From Streptomyces sp. WAC 04229 (GTDB taxonomy: Bacteria; Actinomycetota; Actinomycetes; Streptomycetales; Streptomycetaceae): a DNA stretch of 64,000 bases. Made by a program: the position numbers and the translations under genes. Under the pieces are notes generated by a model. It worked only from the letters and a program-made list of their open reading frames with translations. It did not search any database and was not told the DNA's origin. Below are positions 1 through 8,577 of the stretch, piece by piece (the first letter of the stretch is position 1; every line of letters starts with the position of its first letter). Location: positions 1 through 64,000 of the forward strand of contig NZ_QHJH01000008.1 of assembly GCF_003947455.1 (NCBI RefSeq), read 5' to 3'.

Positions 1-1197
1 GCCCCTCTCGATTCCGCCGCCTGGGACACCGACCCGGAACCCCTCCCCGTCGACTCCGCCCCCGTACCCGAGTACGGCAGGGGCTCCCTCGCCGACCTGC
101 TGCCCACCCTGGCCGCCGGACTCGGCGTCCCCGGCATGACCGCGGGCATCACCGAACTGACGCCGGCCGACCGGAACTGCGTCTTCCTGATCGACGGCCT
201 CGGCTGGGAGCAACTGCGGGCCCACCCGGACGAAGCCCCCTTCCTGTGCTCGCTCCTCGGCACCTCGCGCGGCGGCACCGGACGTCCGATCACCGCCGGC
301 TACCCGGCGACCACGGCGACCTCGCTCGCCTCCGTCGGCACCGGCCTGCCGCCGGGCGCCCACGGCCTGCCCGGATACACCGTGCGCGACCCGGCCACCG
401 GCGCGCTGATGAACCAGCTGCGCTGGCAGCCGTGGACCGCGCCGGCCGTCTGGCAGCCGTACCCCACCGTCTTCCAACTCGCCCAGCAGGCGGGTGTGCA
501 CGCGGCGCAGGTCTCCTCCCCGACCTTCGCGAACACCCCGCTGACCAAGGTCGCGCTCAGCGGCGGCACCTTCGTGGGACAGCTGTCCGGCGAGGACCGG
601 ATGGACAGCGCCGCCGCGCAGCTGGCCGGAGCCGACCGCGCCCTCGTGTACACGTACTACTCCGAGGTCGACGGCGCCGGCCACCGCTTCGGCGTCGACT
701 CCGACACCTGGCGCGGCCAGCTCGGGCACGTCGACCGGCTCGTCCAGCGCCTCGCCGAGCAGCTGCCACCGCGCAGCGCCCTCTACGTCACCGCCGACCA
801 CGGCATGGTCGACGTGCCCTTCGACGAGGACCACCGCATCGACTTCGACGAGGACTGGGAGCTGAAGGCGGGCGTCGCCCTCCTCGGCGGCGAGGGCCGC
901 GCCCGGCACGTGTACGCCGTCCCGGGCGCCCGGGACGACGTCCTGGCCTGCTGGCGCGAGGTGCTGGGCGAGCAGTTCTGGGTGGCGTCCCGGGAGGAGG
1001 CGATCGAGGCGGGCTGGTTCGGCCCCCGGATCGACGACCGGGTGTACGACCGCATCGGCGACGTGGTCGCCGCCGCGCGGGACGACGTCCTGCTCATCGC
1101 CTCCGAGCGCGAGCCGAAGGAGTCGGCGATGGTCGGCAACCACGGTTCGATGACCCCTGCCGAGCAGCTCGTCCCCCTGCTCGAAGTACGCTCCTGA
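1..1197 (+). CDS. Alkaline phosphatase/nucleotide pyrophosphatase family protein (5' end cut by window)
   Basis: The frame is open from base 1, so the true start lies upstream; the ATG at 136 is internal, because the preceding codons read like conserved N-terminus (a PVPEYGRGSLADLLP stretch). The protein belongs to the phosphodiesterase/nucleotide pyrophosphatase branch of the alkaline phosphatase superfamily. Visible metal-site features are FLIDGLGW near the start (first Asp), a TATS stretch that probably carries the nucleophilic Thr, TADHGMVDVP (Asp-His) and a late GNHGS. No signal peptide is visible in the part present. It is followed 48 bp later by thymidine kinase in the same direction. 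The natural substrate cannot be told from sequence. Family call is firm, function loose. Confidence 0.85.
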   Translation, partial: APLDSAAWDTDPEPLPVDSAPVPEYGRGSLADLLPTLAAGLGVPGMTAGITELTPADRNCVFLIDGLGWEQLRAHPDEAPFLCSLLGTSRGGTGRPITAGYPATTATSLASVGTGLPPGAHGLPGYTVRDPATGALMNQLRWQPWTAPAVWQPYPTVFQLAQQAGVHAAQVSSPTFANTPLTKVALSGGTFVGQLSGEDRMDSAAAQLAGADRALVYTYYSEVDGAGHRFGVDSDTWRGQLGHVDRLVQRLAEQLPPRSALYVTADHGMVDVPFDEDHRIDFDEDWELKAGVALLGGEGRARHVYAVPGARDDVLACWREVLGEQFWVASREEAIEAGWFGPRIDDRVYDRIGDVVAAARDDVLLIASEREPKESAMVGNHGSMTPAEQLVPLLEVRS

Positions 1198-1245
1198 CGC
1201 CCCGCCGCACACCCGACCCCGTTGCCGAAAGGTGCCCGACCCCTC

Positions 1246-1896
1246 ATGCCCGAGCTGGTGTTCTTCTCCGGAACGATGGACTGCGGGAAGTCGACACTGG
1301 CTCTCCAGATCGAGCACAACCGCTCGGCGCGCGGACTCGCCGGGATGATATTCACCCGCGACGACCGCGCGGGCGAGGGCAAGCTCTCCTCGCGCCTCGG
1401 CCTGGTCACCGACGCGGCGGAGGTCAAGGACGGGCAGGACCTGTACGCCCACGTCGTCGACCACCTCTCGCAGGGCGGGCGCGTGGACTACGTGATCGCG
1501 GACGAGGCGCAGTTCCTCGCGCCGGACCAGATCGACCAGCTCGCGCGCGTGGTCGACGATCTCGACATCGACGTGTACGCCTTCGGCATCACCACCGACT
1601 TCCGCTCCAAGCTCTTCCCCGGCTCCCAGCGCCTGGTCGAACTCGCCGACCGGGTCGAGGTGCTCCAGGTCGAGGCCCTGTGCTGGTGTGGCGCCCGCGC
1701 CACGCACAACGCCCGCACCGTGGGCGGCGTCATGGTCGTCGAGGGCGCCCAGGTGGTCGTCGGCGATGTCGCCCAGTCCCCCGACGAGATCGGCTACGAG
1801 GTGCTGTGCCGACGCCACCACCGTCGCCGTACGACCGCTGCGACGGCCCACGCGGCGGCGCTCTCGCCCGACGTGCTGCCGGTCACCTCGGGCTGA
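1246..1896 (+). CDS. tdk: Thymidine kinase
   Basis: Cytosolic salvage enzyme that phosphorylates thymidine with ATP; 216 aa, as expected for the type II (TK1-like) family. The P-loop GTMDCGKST is at residues 9-17 and the Walker B-like DEAQF at 86-90. Cys146, Cys148 and Cys188 fit the structural zinc lasso. I chose ATG 1246 rather than an upstream TTG (1222) because a GAAAGGTG Shine-Dalgarno lies about 11 bases before it and the family begins just ahead of the P-loop. It ends 18 bp from the convergent glycosyltransferase gene and marks the left border of the phosphoglycolipid cluster. The C-terminal tail is Ala/Thr-rich and probably disordered. Confidence 0.95.
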   Translation: MPELVFFSGTMDCGKSTLALQIEHNRSARGLAGMIFTRDDRAGEGKLSSRLGLVTDAAEVKDGQDLYAHVVDHLSQGGRVDYVIADEAQFLAPDQIDQLARVVDDLDIDVYAFGITTDFRSKLFPGSQRLVELADRVEVLQVEALCWCGARATHNARTVGGVMVVEGAQVVVGDVAQSPDEIGYEVLCRRHHRRRTTAATAHAAALSPDVLPVTSG

Positions 1897-1914
1897 CCGT
1901 CTGCCCCGGCGCCG

Positions 1915-3372
1915 TCAGAGATACCTGACCCCCTGTTCCGCGCTGCCGGCCAGGAAGCCGGAGAGACGGGCTCCGTAGCGGATCCAGCGCCGGCGCAGGG
2001 TCGGGGAGCGGGCCAGGTCGGGGGCGTGCAGCACCAGCCAGGACCAGTTCATCAGCACCGTCCGGCTGTCACGGCGCTCGAAGCCGGCGTGGCGGTAGGC
2101 GGCGTACAGGCGCGCGCCGGAGCGGCCGTAGTTCCACTTCTGCCGGGCCAGGGAGGAGAGTTCGGCGCGCAGCCGGTAGTGCATGCGGGCCTCGGGGGCG
2201 TAACCGACCCGGTACCCGCACAGATGGGCCCGCCAGGACAGGTCCATGTCCTCGCCGCCGCCCCGGTAGTGCTCGTCCCAGCCGCCGATCGTCACCAGCA
2301 CCTCCTTCCAGGCGGCGCAGTTCGCGCCGCGTGCGAAGGGCAGGAAGTCCGTCTGCTCGGTCATCGGCATCGGCTGCTCGTCGGCGTAGGCGGGGCTGAG
2401 CACACTGCTGTCGAGGCCGCCGCCGACGACGTCGGCCTCCGGCGCCGCCTCGGCCAGCGCGGCGAGCCAGCCGGGGTCCGCGACGTCGTCGGCGTCGCAG
2501 AAGGCGATGAAGTCACCGCGGGCGGCGGCGACCCCGAGGTTGCGGGCATAGCTCTCCCCGGCCCGCTCGGTGGCCCGGACGACGCGCAGGCCGGGAAGAC
2601 CGCAGCGGTGCTTCTCGGCGACCTCGCGGGTCGCGTCGGCGGAGCCGTTGTCGACGACCAGCACCTCCCAGCCGCCGGCGTACGTCTGGGCGGCGAGGGC
2701 ACGCAGCTGGGCCGGGAGCGTCAGTGCCCCGTCGCGGACGGGGATGACGACCGAGACGAAATCCGGCACCCGCCCGCGTCCGGCCGCTGCCGCAGGGGAC
2801 CGGCCGACCGAGGAGGTGAGGTGGTTGTCCCGCAGGACTGCGGTTCCCGCGGCCCGGGCGGCGCTCCCGGTGGCGGCCGTGTCGTCGGCCCGGCGCCGCA
2901 CCAGCAGCCGCGGCACGGTGACTCGCGCGGCCGTACGGCCTTCCGCGCCCAGCAGTCCACGTCGCACGGCATAGGCGGCGCCGTCGAGGGCGGGGGTCAG
3001 GGTGATGCCGTCGACCAGGTCGTCCGTCCGCAGCCGGAGGGTGCCGCACTGGACCAGACCGGCACCGCCGTGGGCGGCCCGGGCCAGGTCGGCCAGCCAG
3101 CCGGGGAGTGCTTCGTCGCGGCCGTGCAGGAACGCCACGTAGGGGACCGGTGCGGCGCGCGCGGCCCCGACGCAGGCTTCGGCGGCCGTCCCGGGGGTGC
3201 AGGGCGCGTGGCGCAGGTCCGGGGCCGGCGGCGGGCCGGTCGGCGCTACCACGGTGATCGAGGCGGCCGGCAGGGACTGGTTCCGCAGACTGCGCACCGC
3301 GGGCTCCCAGTCGCCGTCGGGGGCCGCGACGACGACACCGAATGCGGGCGGGCGCGGTGCCACCTCCGTCAT
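1915..3372 (-). CDS. moeGT3: Two-domain family 2 glycosyltransferase, MoeGT3-like
   Basis: 485 aa built from two GT-A units. The second unit (about residues 204-430) is a full GT2 fold: FVSVVIPVRDG start, DNGSAD, a DADD metal motif at 293-296 and a GGGEDMDLSWR acceptor-side motif. The first unit (about 11-150) starts like a GT2 (FGVVVAAPDG) but has HGRD at 83-86 where a D-x-D should be, so it probably does not catalyse. In the moenomycin pathway MoeGT3 adds the branching D-ring hexose; the symbol rests on position at the end of the GT5-GT2-GT3 operon and on family, not on a search. Its ATG overlaps the stop of the upstream GT gene (ATGA at 3369-3372), so translation is coupled. Last gene of the leftward operon. 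Confidence 0.75.
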   Translation of the reverse strand: MTEVAPRPPAFGVVVAAPDGDWEPAVRSLRNQSLPAASITVVAPTGPPPAPDLRHAPCTPGTAAEACVGAARAAPVPYVAFLHGRDEALPGWLADLARAAHGGAGLVQCGTLRLRTDDLVDGITLTPALDGAAYAVRRGLLGAEGRTAARVTVPRLLVRRRADDTAATGSAARAAGTAVLRDNHLTSSVGRSPAAAAGRGRVPDFVSVVIPVRDGALTLPAQLRALAAQTYAGGWEVLVVDNGSADATREVAEKHRCGLPGLRVVRATERAGESYARNLGVAAARGDFIAFCDADDVADPGWLAALAEAAPEADVVGGGLDSSVLSPAYADEQPMPMTEQTDFLPFARGANCAAWKEVLVTIGGWDEHYRGGGEDMDLSWRAHLCGYRVGYAPEARMHYRLRAELSSLARQKWNYGRSGARLYAAYRHAGFERRDSRTVLMNWSWLVLHAPDLARSPTLRRRWIRYGARLSGFLAGSAEQGVRYL

Positions 3373-4190
3373 CCGCCCACCGCTACCGGTTCCAGGCGGA
3401 AGTCGATGTCGTTGGGCGGTGCGACCAGCAGAGGCAGCAGCTCCTCACGGGTCCTCGCCTCGCGGCGTTGACGTTCACGGGTGTTCATGGCCCGGGTGTA
3501 GGAGAGCCGCTCGGCGGAACCGAAGCCCGTCTCGGGCGCCTGGGTCAGCGACCGCGGCCAGATCCGGTACCGGTAGAGAACTCGGCGCACACTGCGCAGC
3601 CGGTACAACCGGGCCGCCCTGAGATGGAAGTCGGTGTCGGCGCCCAGCCGGACCGTGCCGTCGAAGCCTCCGAGCCGCTGCAGCACCTCGCGGCGCACCA
3701 CCGACGACGGATGCAGGACCACCGTCGAACGGCCCAGTCGCATCCACAGGTTGCCGTTGCGTGGCATCCGGCGGCGGCCGGTGCCTTGCCCCGCGGCGTC
3801 GATGAACTCGTAGGCACAGCCCACGAGGTCGGCCTTGTCCCGCTCCAGCAGGGCCAGTTGATGACGCAGCCGTCCCGGCATGCTGATGTCGTCCGCGTCC
3901 TGGAAGGCGACGTACGTGGTGTCCACGCGCTCCAGGACTTTGTTCTTGATGCGCAGATGCCCGACGTTCTCGGAGGTGCGCAGCACGGTCAGGCGCGGAT
4001 CTCCGGCCAGCGGACGCAGCGCGGCGGTCCAGTCGTCGTCGGGGGAGCAGTCGTCGACCACGATCAACCGCAGGTCGGTCCGGTCCTGGGCGAGGACCGA
4101 GGCGGCCGCGGTGCCCAGGTAGTCCGCGCAGTCGTAGTGCGGCAGGACGACGGTGACCGCCGCTCCCGTGCCGTGTGCCGGTGTCCGCAC
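3369..4190 (-). CDS. moeGT2: Family 2 glycosyltransferase, MoeGT2-like
   Basis: 273-aa single-domain GT-A enzyme. AVTVVLPHYDC opens the nucleotide-binding fold, VVDDCSPD is the second strand motif and FQDADD is the metal-binding D-x-D region; LGADTDFHLRA fits the catalytic base region. GTG 4190 was chosen because AAGGGAG lies about 5 bases upstream and the fold begins within 15 residues; the longer open frame upstream is a shadow of the next gene. In S. ghanaensis MoeGT2 attaches the B-ring uronic sugar; this assignment is by order and family. It lies 83 bp downstream of the GT5-like gene and overlaps the GT3-like gene by 4 bp. Confidence 0.75.
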   Translation of the reverse strand: MRTPAHGTGAAVTVVLPHYDCADYLGTAAASVLAQDRTDLRLIVVDDCSPDDDWTAALRPLAGDPRLTVLRTSENVGHLRIKNKVLERVDTTYVAFQDADDISMPGRLRHQLALLERDKADLVGCAYEFIDAAGQGTGRRRMPRNGNLWMRLGRSTVVLHPSSVVRREVLQRLGGFDGTVRLGADTDFHLRAARLYRLRSVRRVLYRYRIWPRSLTQAPETGFGSAERLSYTRAMNTRERQRREARTREELLPLLVAPPNDIDFRLEPVAVGG

Positions 4191-4273
4191 GGCGTCTCCC
4201 TTCCGTGGCCGCCGCGGCGGGCGGCGCCCGATGTCGGTCCGGACGGCCGTCGTGCCGGACGGCCGCCGTCCTG

Positions 4274-5428
4274 TCAGCGTCCGGTGCGCGCCGTCCGCCG
4301 CCCCTCGGCGGCCGGGCTGCGGAAGTCGCCGTCGTCGCCCCACGACACGTGCCGCAGCGGCCGGCCGGCCGCGCCGCGTGCGGCGAGACCCGCGGCGACC
4401 GCGCAGAACCAGGTGAGGTGCACGGCCTTGACGGTCCAGCGCTTCAGTCCCCGGACCGGCCCGCCGCTGCCGTCCCAGGCGGCGAGCGGCCACAGTCCGT
4501 GGAACAGCGTGCCCGAGAGGTAGGTCCGCGCGGTCGGCCACGGGTAGTCGGCCGTGCAGGTCACATGGCTGTAGAGCGAGCGGCGCAGCCGGTTCAGGGT
4601 GTCGTGGGCCCGGCCGACCCGGTAGAAGCTGCCCTGGGCGTCGGGCAGGACCTCCAGGTCGTGCAGCGGGTCGGCCGCGTGGGGATCGAGCAGTTCGAAG
4701 AGCACGTGGCCGTCGTCGGCCAGCCGGCGCGCCGGAATGCCGTCGGCGATGACGTCGGCGGCGACGAGCATGCAGGCCGCCGCCGGACAGGCGCCCGGCG
4801 GCACGGTGACGCCCGAGACGCGGGCCATCATCCGCGAGGCGGCCGACGGACGGGGCAGGGCGACGAGGTGCGCGCCGACCGCGCCCGTGCGGCCGCGTTC
4901 GTGGAAGCGGTCGACGAGCCGGGCCAGGCAGCCCGGGGCGAACTCCACGTCGTCGTCGGTCCACAGCCAGCCGACATGCCCCAGCGGGCGGGAGAGCCGC
5001 AGCGCCGTGTTGACGGTCCGGAGTTTTCCCCGGCCCGGCAGCGCGAATCCGACGACGGGCACGGAGGAGGCGGCCCGGGTGAGCCCGCGCAGCCGGTCGA
5101 GTGCCTCCGCCCGCTCGCCGGGGCCGTACTGCATGCCCAGCCAGAGAGTCAGGGGCAGGCCGGGACGGGCGGCGCGGACGTCGGCGAGAGCGTCGAGGAG
5201 GTGACGGAGCGCGGTCTCGTGGGCCGTCGGGCCGCAGCGCGCCACATAGGTCGGAAGCAGCACCCCGAGACCTCCGGAGGGCAGACCGGTCTCCTGGTCC
5301 GCCGGGTCCCCCCGGACCTCTCCCGACCTGACCAGCGTCACCGGGGCGGCAGGCGGCGGCAGGGGGTCGAAGCCGCGGGCCACCGCGCGTTGCCACCACA
5401 TGCGTTCGCCGTCGGTGCCCCCGCGCAT
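4274..5428 (-). CDS. moeGT5: Glycosyltransferase, MoeGT5-like
   Basis: 384-aa GT-A type glycosyltransferase with LLPTYVAR at the fold start, LPGRGKLRTVNTAL, a WTDDDVEF metal motif, LADDGHVLFELLD and a hydrophobic stretch near the C-terminus that may bind membrane. It is a clear paralogue of the gene at 11807-13072 (same block order and very similar motifs). The ATG at 5428 has GAAGGGA about 6 bases upstream; longer upstream codons lack coding character. In moenomycin synthesis GT4 and GT5 add GlcNAc-type sugars (E and C rings) to the lipid-linked chain at the inner membrane face. The symbol follows position next to the GT2/GT3-like genes. First gene of the leftward GT operon. Confidence 0.75.
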   Translation of the reverse strand: MRGGTDGERMWWQRAVARGFDPLPPPAAPVTLVRSGEVRGDPADQETGLPSGGLGVLLPTYVARCGPTAHETALRHLLDALADVRAARPGLPLTLWLGMQYGPGERAEALDRLRGLTRAASSVPVVGFALPGRGKLRTVNTALRLSRPLGHVGWLWTDDDVEFAPGCLARLVDRFHERGRTGAVGAHLVALPRPSAASRMMARVSGVTVPPGACPAAACMLVAADVIADGIPARRLADDGHVLFELLDPHAADPLHDLEVLPDAQGSFYRVGRAHDTLNRLRRSLYSHVTCTADYPWPTARTYLSGTLFHGLWPLAAWDGSGGPVRGLKRWTVKAVHLTWFCAVAAGLAARGAAGRPLRHVSWGDDGDFRSPAAEGRRTARTGR

Positions 5429-5905
5429 CCGCGTCCCTTCGTCGGCCGACCCGTGCACCACCCGTCCCGGCCCTCCGTCGGAAATTCGTGGACGAAGGGG
5501 AATTCGCCGTTGATCAACCTGCCGCGCAATGCGTGGAAGCACGCTGATTTGGGCGGGCCGCACTCTAACCGGCGCTCGGAAGTGATCACAAGACCGACAG
5601 CCTGTTTCCAGAGACGGGCCGCCCCGTTTCCAGGAATGGCTGAAACGCCAGGGTTCCGTTTGCACTGGTTCGGTGAATGCCCCGGGCAGCGGCGTGTGAT
5701 TCGGTGGGTGGCCTGGCCGAATTCAGGCGCTGCCGCTCACAGTTCTCCCCGGATGGCATCCGAGGGCGACCGGATACGGTCGGCCGGATTCATCCGCCCG
5801 CCGCGCGCGGAGGTGGTGTGTTCGGTGCGCTCGCCCGTCTGTGGCAGGCTATCGGCACGGTTTTCCACGCCATTCGTCGCGGGCGGCGGAAGGAAGGTGT
5901 CGCAC
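5429..5905. other. Divergent intergenic region between GT operon and ABC exporter
   Basis: 477 bp separate the leftward GT operon from the rightward exporter/lipid operon. No convincing open frame is present. It must hold promoters for both operons, but I could not pick a convincing -35/-10 pair by eye. A TGATCA-containing stretch near 5583 is the only short palindrome I noticed. The composition is less GC-rich than the genes on either side. Confidence 0.5.
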
Positions 5906-6580
5906 ATGAGGTTTTCCGCACACGCGGAACAGCAGGTGGGCGGGGTGTCCGGGCCGCCGTCCGGGCAGGACGTCCGGCTGAACGCGCACGGGATCGTGAA
6001 GAGCTACGGCCGCCGCCGCGTCCTGGACGGAGTCGATCTCGTCGTGCGCGCCGGTGAGGTCGCGGCGATCGTGGGCAGCAACGGCGCCGGCAAGTCCAGC
6101 ATGATCAAGATCTGTGCCGGGCTGCTCGCGCCGGACGCGGGCCGGGTGTCCGTCACCGGACGCCTCGGCTACTGCCCGCAGAACGCCGGCGTCATGGGCT
6201 TCCTGACGCCGCGCGAGCACTTCACGCTGTTCGGCGCCGGCCGTGGCATGGGGGGCCGCGACGCCGACCGCCGGGGCCGCGAACTCGCCTCCGCGCTGGA
6301 CTGGTCCGTCGCGCGCCGCACCCTGGCCAAGGACCTCTCGGGCGGCACCCGGCAGAAGCTGAACGTGGTCCTCTCCGCCCTCGGCGACCCTGACGTCCTG
6401 CTGCTCGACGAGCCCTACCAGGGCTTCGACCGGGGCTCCTACGTGGACTTCTGGCAGAACGTCTGGGGCTGGCGCGAAGAGGGCAAGGCGGTCGTCGTCG
6501 TGACCCACATGCTGAACGAGCTCGACCGGGTCGACCACGTGCTCGACCTCAGCCCCCGCACGCAGGGGGCCGGCCGATGA
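5906..6580 (+). CDS. ABC transporter ATP-binding protein (moe exporter pair)
   Basis: 224-aa ABC ATPase. The Walker A is GSNGAGKSS, the Q-loop YCPQNAG, the signature LSGGTRQKLN (a departure from LSGGQ), Walker B VLLLDEPYQGFD and the switch His VVTHM. ATG 5906 follows a GGAAGGAAGG ribosome site. The stop overlaps the permease start (ATGA at 6577-6580), so the two form one drug-export type ABC system. In S. ghanaensis the moeX5/moeP5 transporter pair occupies the same place between the MoeO5/N5 and GT genes; I cannot say which symbol belongs to which subunit. Probable role: export of the finished phosphoglycolipid or self-protection. Confidence 0.85.
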   Translation: MRFSAHAEQQVGGVSGPPSGQDVRLNAHGIVKSYGRRRVLDGVDLVVRAGEVAAIVGSNGAGKSSMIKICAGLLAPDAGRVSVTGRLGYCPQNAGVMGFLTPREHFTLFGAGRGMGGRDADRRGRELASALDWSVARRTLAKDLSGGTRQKLNVVLSALGDPDVLLLDEPYQGFDRGSYVDFWQNVWGWREEGKAVVVVTHMLNELDRVDHVLDLSPRTQGAGR

Positions 6581-7257
6581 TCCGCACCCTGCGCATGGCC
6601 GAGATGACCCTGCGCGAACTGCTGCGCCGGCGCGGTGTGCTGAGCCTGCTCCTGCTCGTGCCGCTGGTCTTCTACCTCGGCCGGCACGACCAGGCGGGCC
6701 AGGCCATCCGGTTCGCGAGCCTGGGCGTCGGCTTCGCGGTGAGCACCGCCGCCCTCTTCTCGGCCGTCGGCGGCCGCGAGATCGAGCCCCGCCTGACCCT
6801 GTCCGGCTTCCGGCCCCGGCACCTGTACCTGGGCCGCATGCTCGCCCTGCTCACCGCCGGGCTGCTGATCTCCGCGCTGTACGCCGTGGTCGTGATCGTG
6901 GACCAGGAGGTGGCCGACCCGCGGGCGGTCGCACTGGAACTGGCGCTGACCACCCTGGTGGCCGTCCCGCTCGGGCTGCTGCTCGGCCTCGCCGTGTCCC
7001 GGGACCTGGAGGGCACGCTGCTGCTCATCTCCGTCATCGGCGCCCAGATGGTGATCGACCCGGCCAACGACGCTGCCAAGGCGCTGCCCTTCTGGTCCAC
7101 CCGCGAGATCATCACCTACGCCGTCGACGGTGCCGGAAGCGGTTCCCTCACCTCGGGCGTGACGCATGCCCTCGTGGCGACCGGGCTGCTGGTCCTGGCG
7201 AGCGGCGGCGTGATGTCGGTGCGATTGCGACGGCGTGCCCACATGCAATTCGTGTGA
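6577..7257 (+). CDS. ABC-2 type permease (moe exporter pair)
   Basis: 226-aa integral membrane protein with about six hydrophobic segments, starting with a basic RRRG stretch and a first helix around residues 21-33, and ending with VRLRRRAHMQFV. No ATPase motifs. It is translationally coupled to the preceding ATPase and forms the membrane half of that exporter. A strong hairpin (7279-7313) follows, so this pair appears to be its own transcript separate from the lipid genes behind it. The substrate is inferred from cluster context only. Confidence 0.8.
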   Translation: MIRTLRMAEMTLRELLRRRGVLSLLLLVPLVFYLGRHDQAGQAIRFASLGVGFAVSTAALFSAVGGREIEPRLTLSGFRPRHLYLGRMLALLTAGLLISALYAVVVIVDQEVADPRAVALELALTTLVAVPLGLLLGLAVSRDLEGTLLLISVIGAQMVIDPANDAAKALPFWSTREIITYAVDGAGSGSLTSGVTHALVATGLLVLASGGVMSVRLRRRAHMQFV

Positions 7258-7278
7258 ATCCACCGCGATTCCGCGGTA

Positions 7279-7313
7279 CGTCGGGGGGCCGGATTGATCT
7301 CGGCCCCCCGACG
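7279..7313 (+). terminator. Hairpin terminator after the ABC permease
   Basis: A perfect 13-bp inverted repeat (7279-7291 with 7301-7313) encloses a 9-nt loop, 21 bp after the permease stop. There is no U-tract, as usual for Streptomyces terminators. It would separate exporter transcription from the cyclase-like/moeO5/moeN5 operon. Confidence 0.75.
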
Positions 7314-7454
7314 CGTGATCCACCCGTCGAGAGAAAAGTGACTCTGTCTCGTCGATACGAACGCGTGTAGGGTTGAGTAATCGTCCTGCCGACGCGCCGT
7401 TCGCGTGCCGGTGTGGTGTCCCGGCTCGTCGTCTCTCCCCAGAAAGGAGAGTTC

Positions 7455-8534
7455 GTGAACGGTGCGCAGCGATTACCACTCGATGAATCCGCCGGACAAG
7501 CCCTCTCGAAGGCGACGGAATTCCTCCTCACCGCCCGCGACGCGGACGGCTGGTGGAACGACTACGAGGTGCGCGGCCCGGGCCAGTTCTGGGTCACCGC
7601 GTATGTCGGCGCCTCGCTCGCGGAATTGCCCGGGGGCCCGGGGCGCGCGGCGGCGACGTCCGCCTGGGAAGTGCTGAGAAAGGCCCGCGGCCCCTCCGAC
7701 GGCTGGGGCTACTGCCCCCAGGTCCCCGGTGACGCCGACATCACCTCCTGGGCGCTCCGCCTGGCCGAGGCGCTGGGCGTCGAACACGACCCCCGTGCCG
7801 ACGAGGGCTACCGGTTCGTGGCGGGCCACCTGCAACCGGACGGCGGCATCTCCAGCTATCTGCCCCACATCGCAGGGCCCTTCCTGGACCGGGTCGCCCC
7901 CCGCTGGGACGCCTGGTACGCGAGTCACGCGTGCGTGACCACGGCCGCGGCCGGACTGCTCCGACTCCCCGTACGCGACAGGCTGTTGGGCAGGCTCCGG
8001 GAGATCCAGCGGGCTGACGGGGCGTGGCCGGCGTACTGGTGGCCGGACCGCGAGTACTCCACGGCACTGGCGGCGGAGGCGCTGACCGCCGGCCGCGCCG
8101 GAACGGACCTCCCCGAGGCGCGGGCGGCCGCCGACTGGGCAACCGCCAGGATCGGCGCCGACGGTGCCGTGCGCACCGAGTGGGAGCAGGACGGCTCCGC
8201 CTTCGCCACCGCCTTCGCCCTGAGGGCCGTCGTGGCGGCCGACCTGCCGGACGGCCGGCACGCCGACGCCGTCCGCCGGGCCGTCTCCTGTCTGATCGAC
8301 TCCCAGGAGCGGGACGGCAGTTGGCGGCCGTCCGCGTGGTGCCGGGTGCCCGGCCCCATGGAGTTCGATCCCGACGCACGCGAGGACTGGGAACGGGGGC
8401 GGCGCGGAAAGGCCGCGTTGGGCTCCGTCGTCCTGGACACGAAAGCGCTCTACACCACCGCGTCCGTCGTCGCCGCACTGGCCAGGTCGGGCACCGCGGC
8501 AGCGGCCGAGCAGCGCCGCGCGGACCTCGTATGA
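7455..8534 (+). CDS. Class II terpene cyclase-like protein (prenyltransferase/squalene-oxidase repeats)
   Basis: 359-aa soluble protein made of alpha/alpha-barrel repeats of the squalene-hopene cyclase/copalyl diphosphate synthase type. D-G-x-W-like repeat marks occur at residues 31-34 (DGWW), 82-86, 129-133, 188-191 (DGAW) and 287-290 (DGSW). A DADIT motif at 93-97 lies where class II cyclases carry DxDD(T), the Asp that protonates an alkene; the last Asp of DxDD is Ile here. It is only about half the size of a two-domain cyclase. GTG 7455 follows an AGAAAGGAGAG ribosome site. moeO5 and moeN5 follow at once (43-bp gap, then a 4-bp overlap), so it is co-expressed with lipid assembly. I do not recall a counterpart in the described moenomycin clusters. 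It may cyclise the C25 chain; a non-catalytic or chaperone role cannot be excluded. Confidence 0.8.
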   Translation: MNGAQRLPLDESAGQALSKATEFLLTARDADGWWNDYEVRGPGQFWVTAYVGASLAELPGGPGRAAATSAWEVLRKARGPSDGWGYCPQVPGDADITSWALRLAEALGVEHDPRADEGYRFVAGHLQPDGGISSYLPHIAGPFLDRVAPRWDAWYASHACVTTAAAGLLRLPVRDRLLGRLREIQRADGAWPAYWWPDREYSTALAAEALTAGRAGTDLPEARAAADWATARIGADGAVRTEWEQDGSAFATAFALRAVVAADLPDGRHADAVRRAVSCLIDSQERDGSWRPSAWCRVPGPMEFDPDAREDWERGRRGKAALGSVVLDTKALYTTASVVAALARSGTAAAAEQRRADLV

Positions 8535-8577
8535 CGGCGCGCGACGCGCCACGACCGGACAACCAGGGGGAACGCTG

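Noticed and set aside
246-1928. 560-aa Arg/Pro-rich frame across the first two genes
   Set aside because: It lies in another frame over two real genes and has the Arg/Pro/Gly composition typical of shadow frames in high-GC DNA.
2026-3471. 481-aa rightward frame opposite the GT3 gene
   Set aside because: Antisense shadow of the glycosyltransferase; no domain motifs and no ribosome site.
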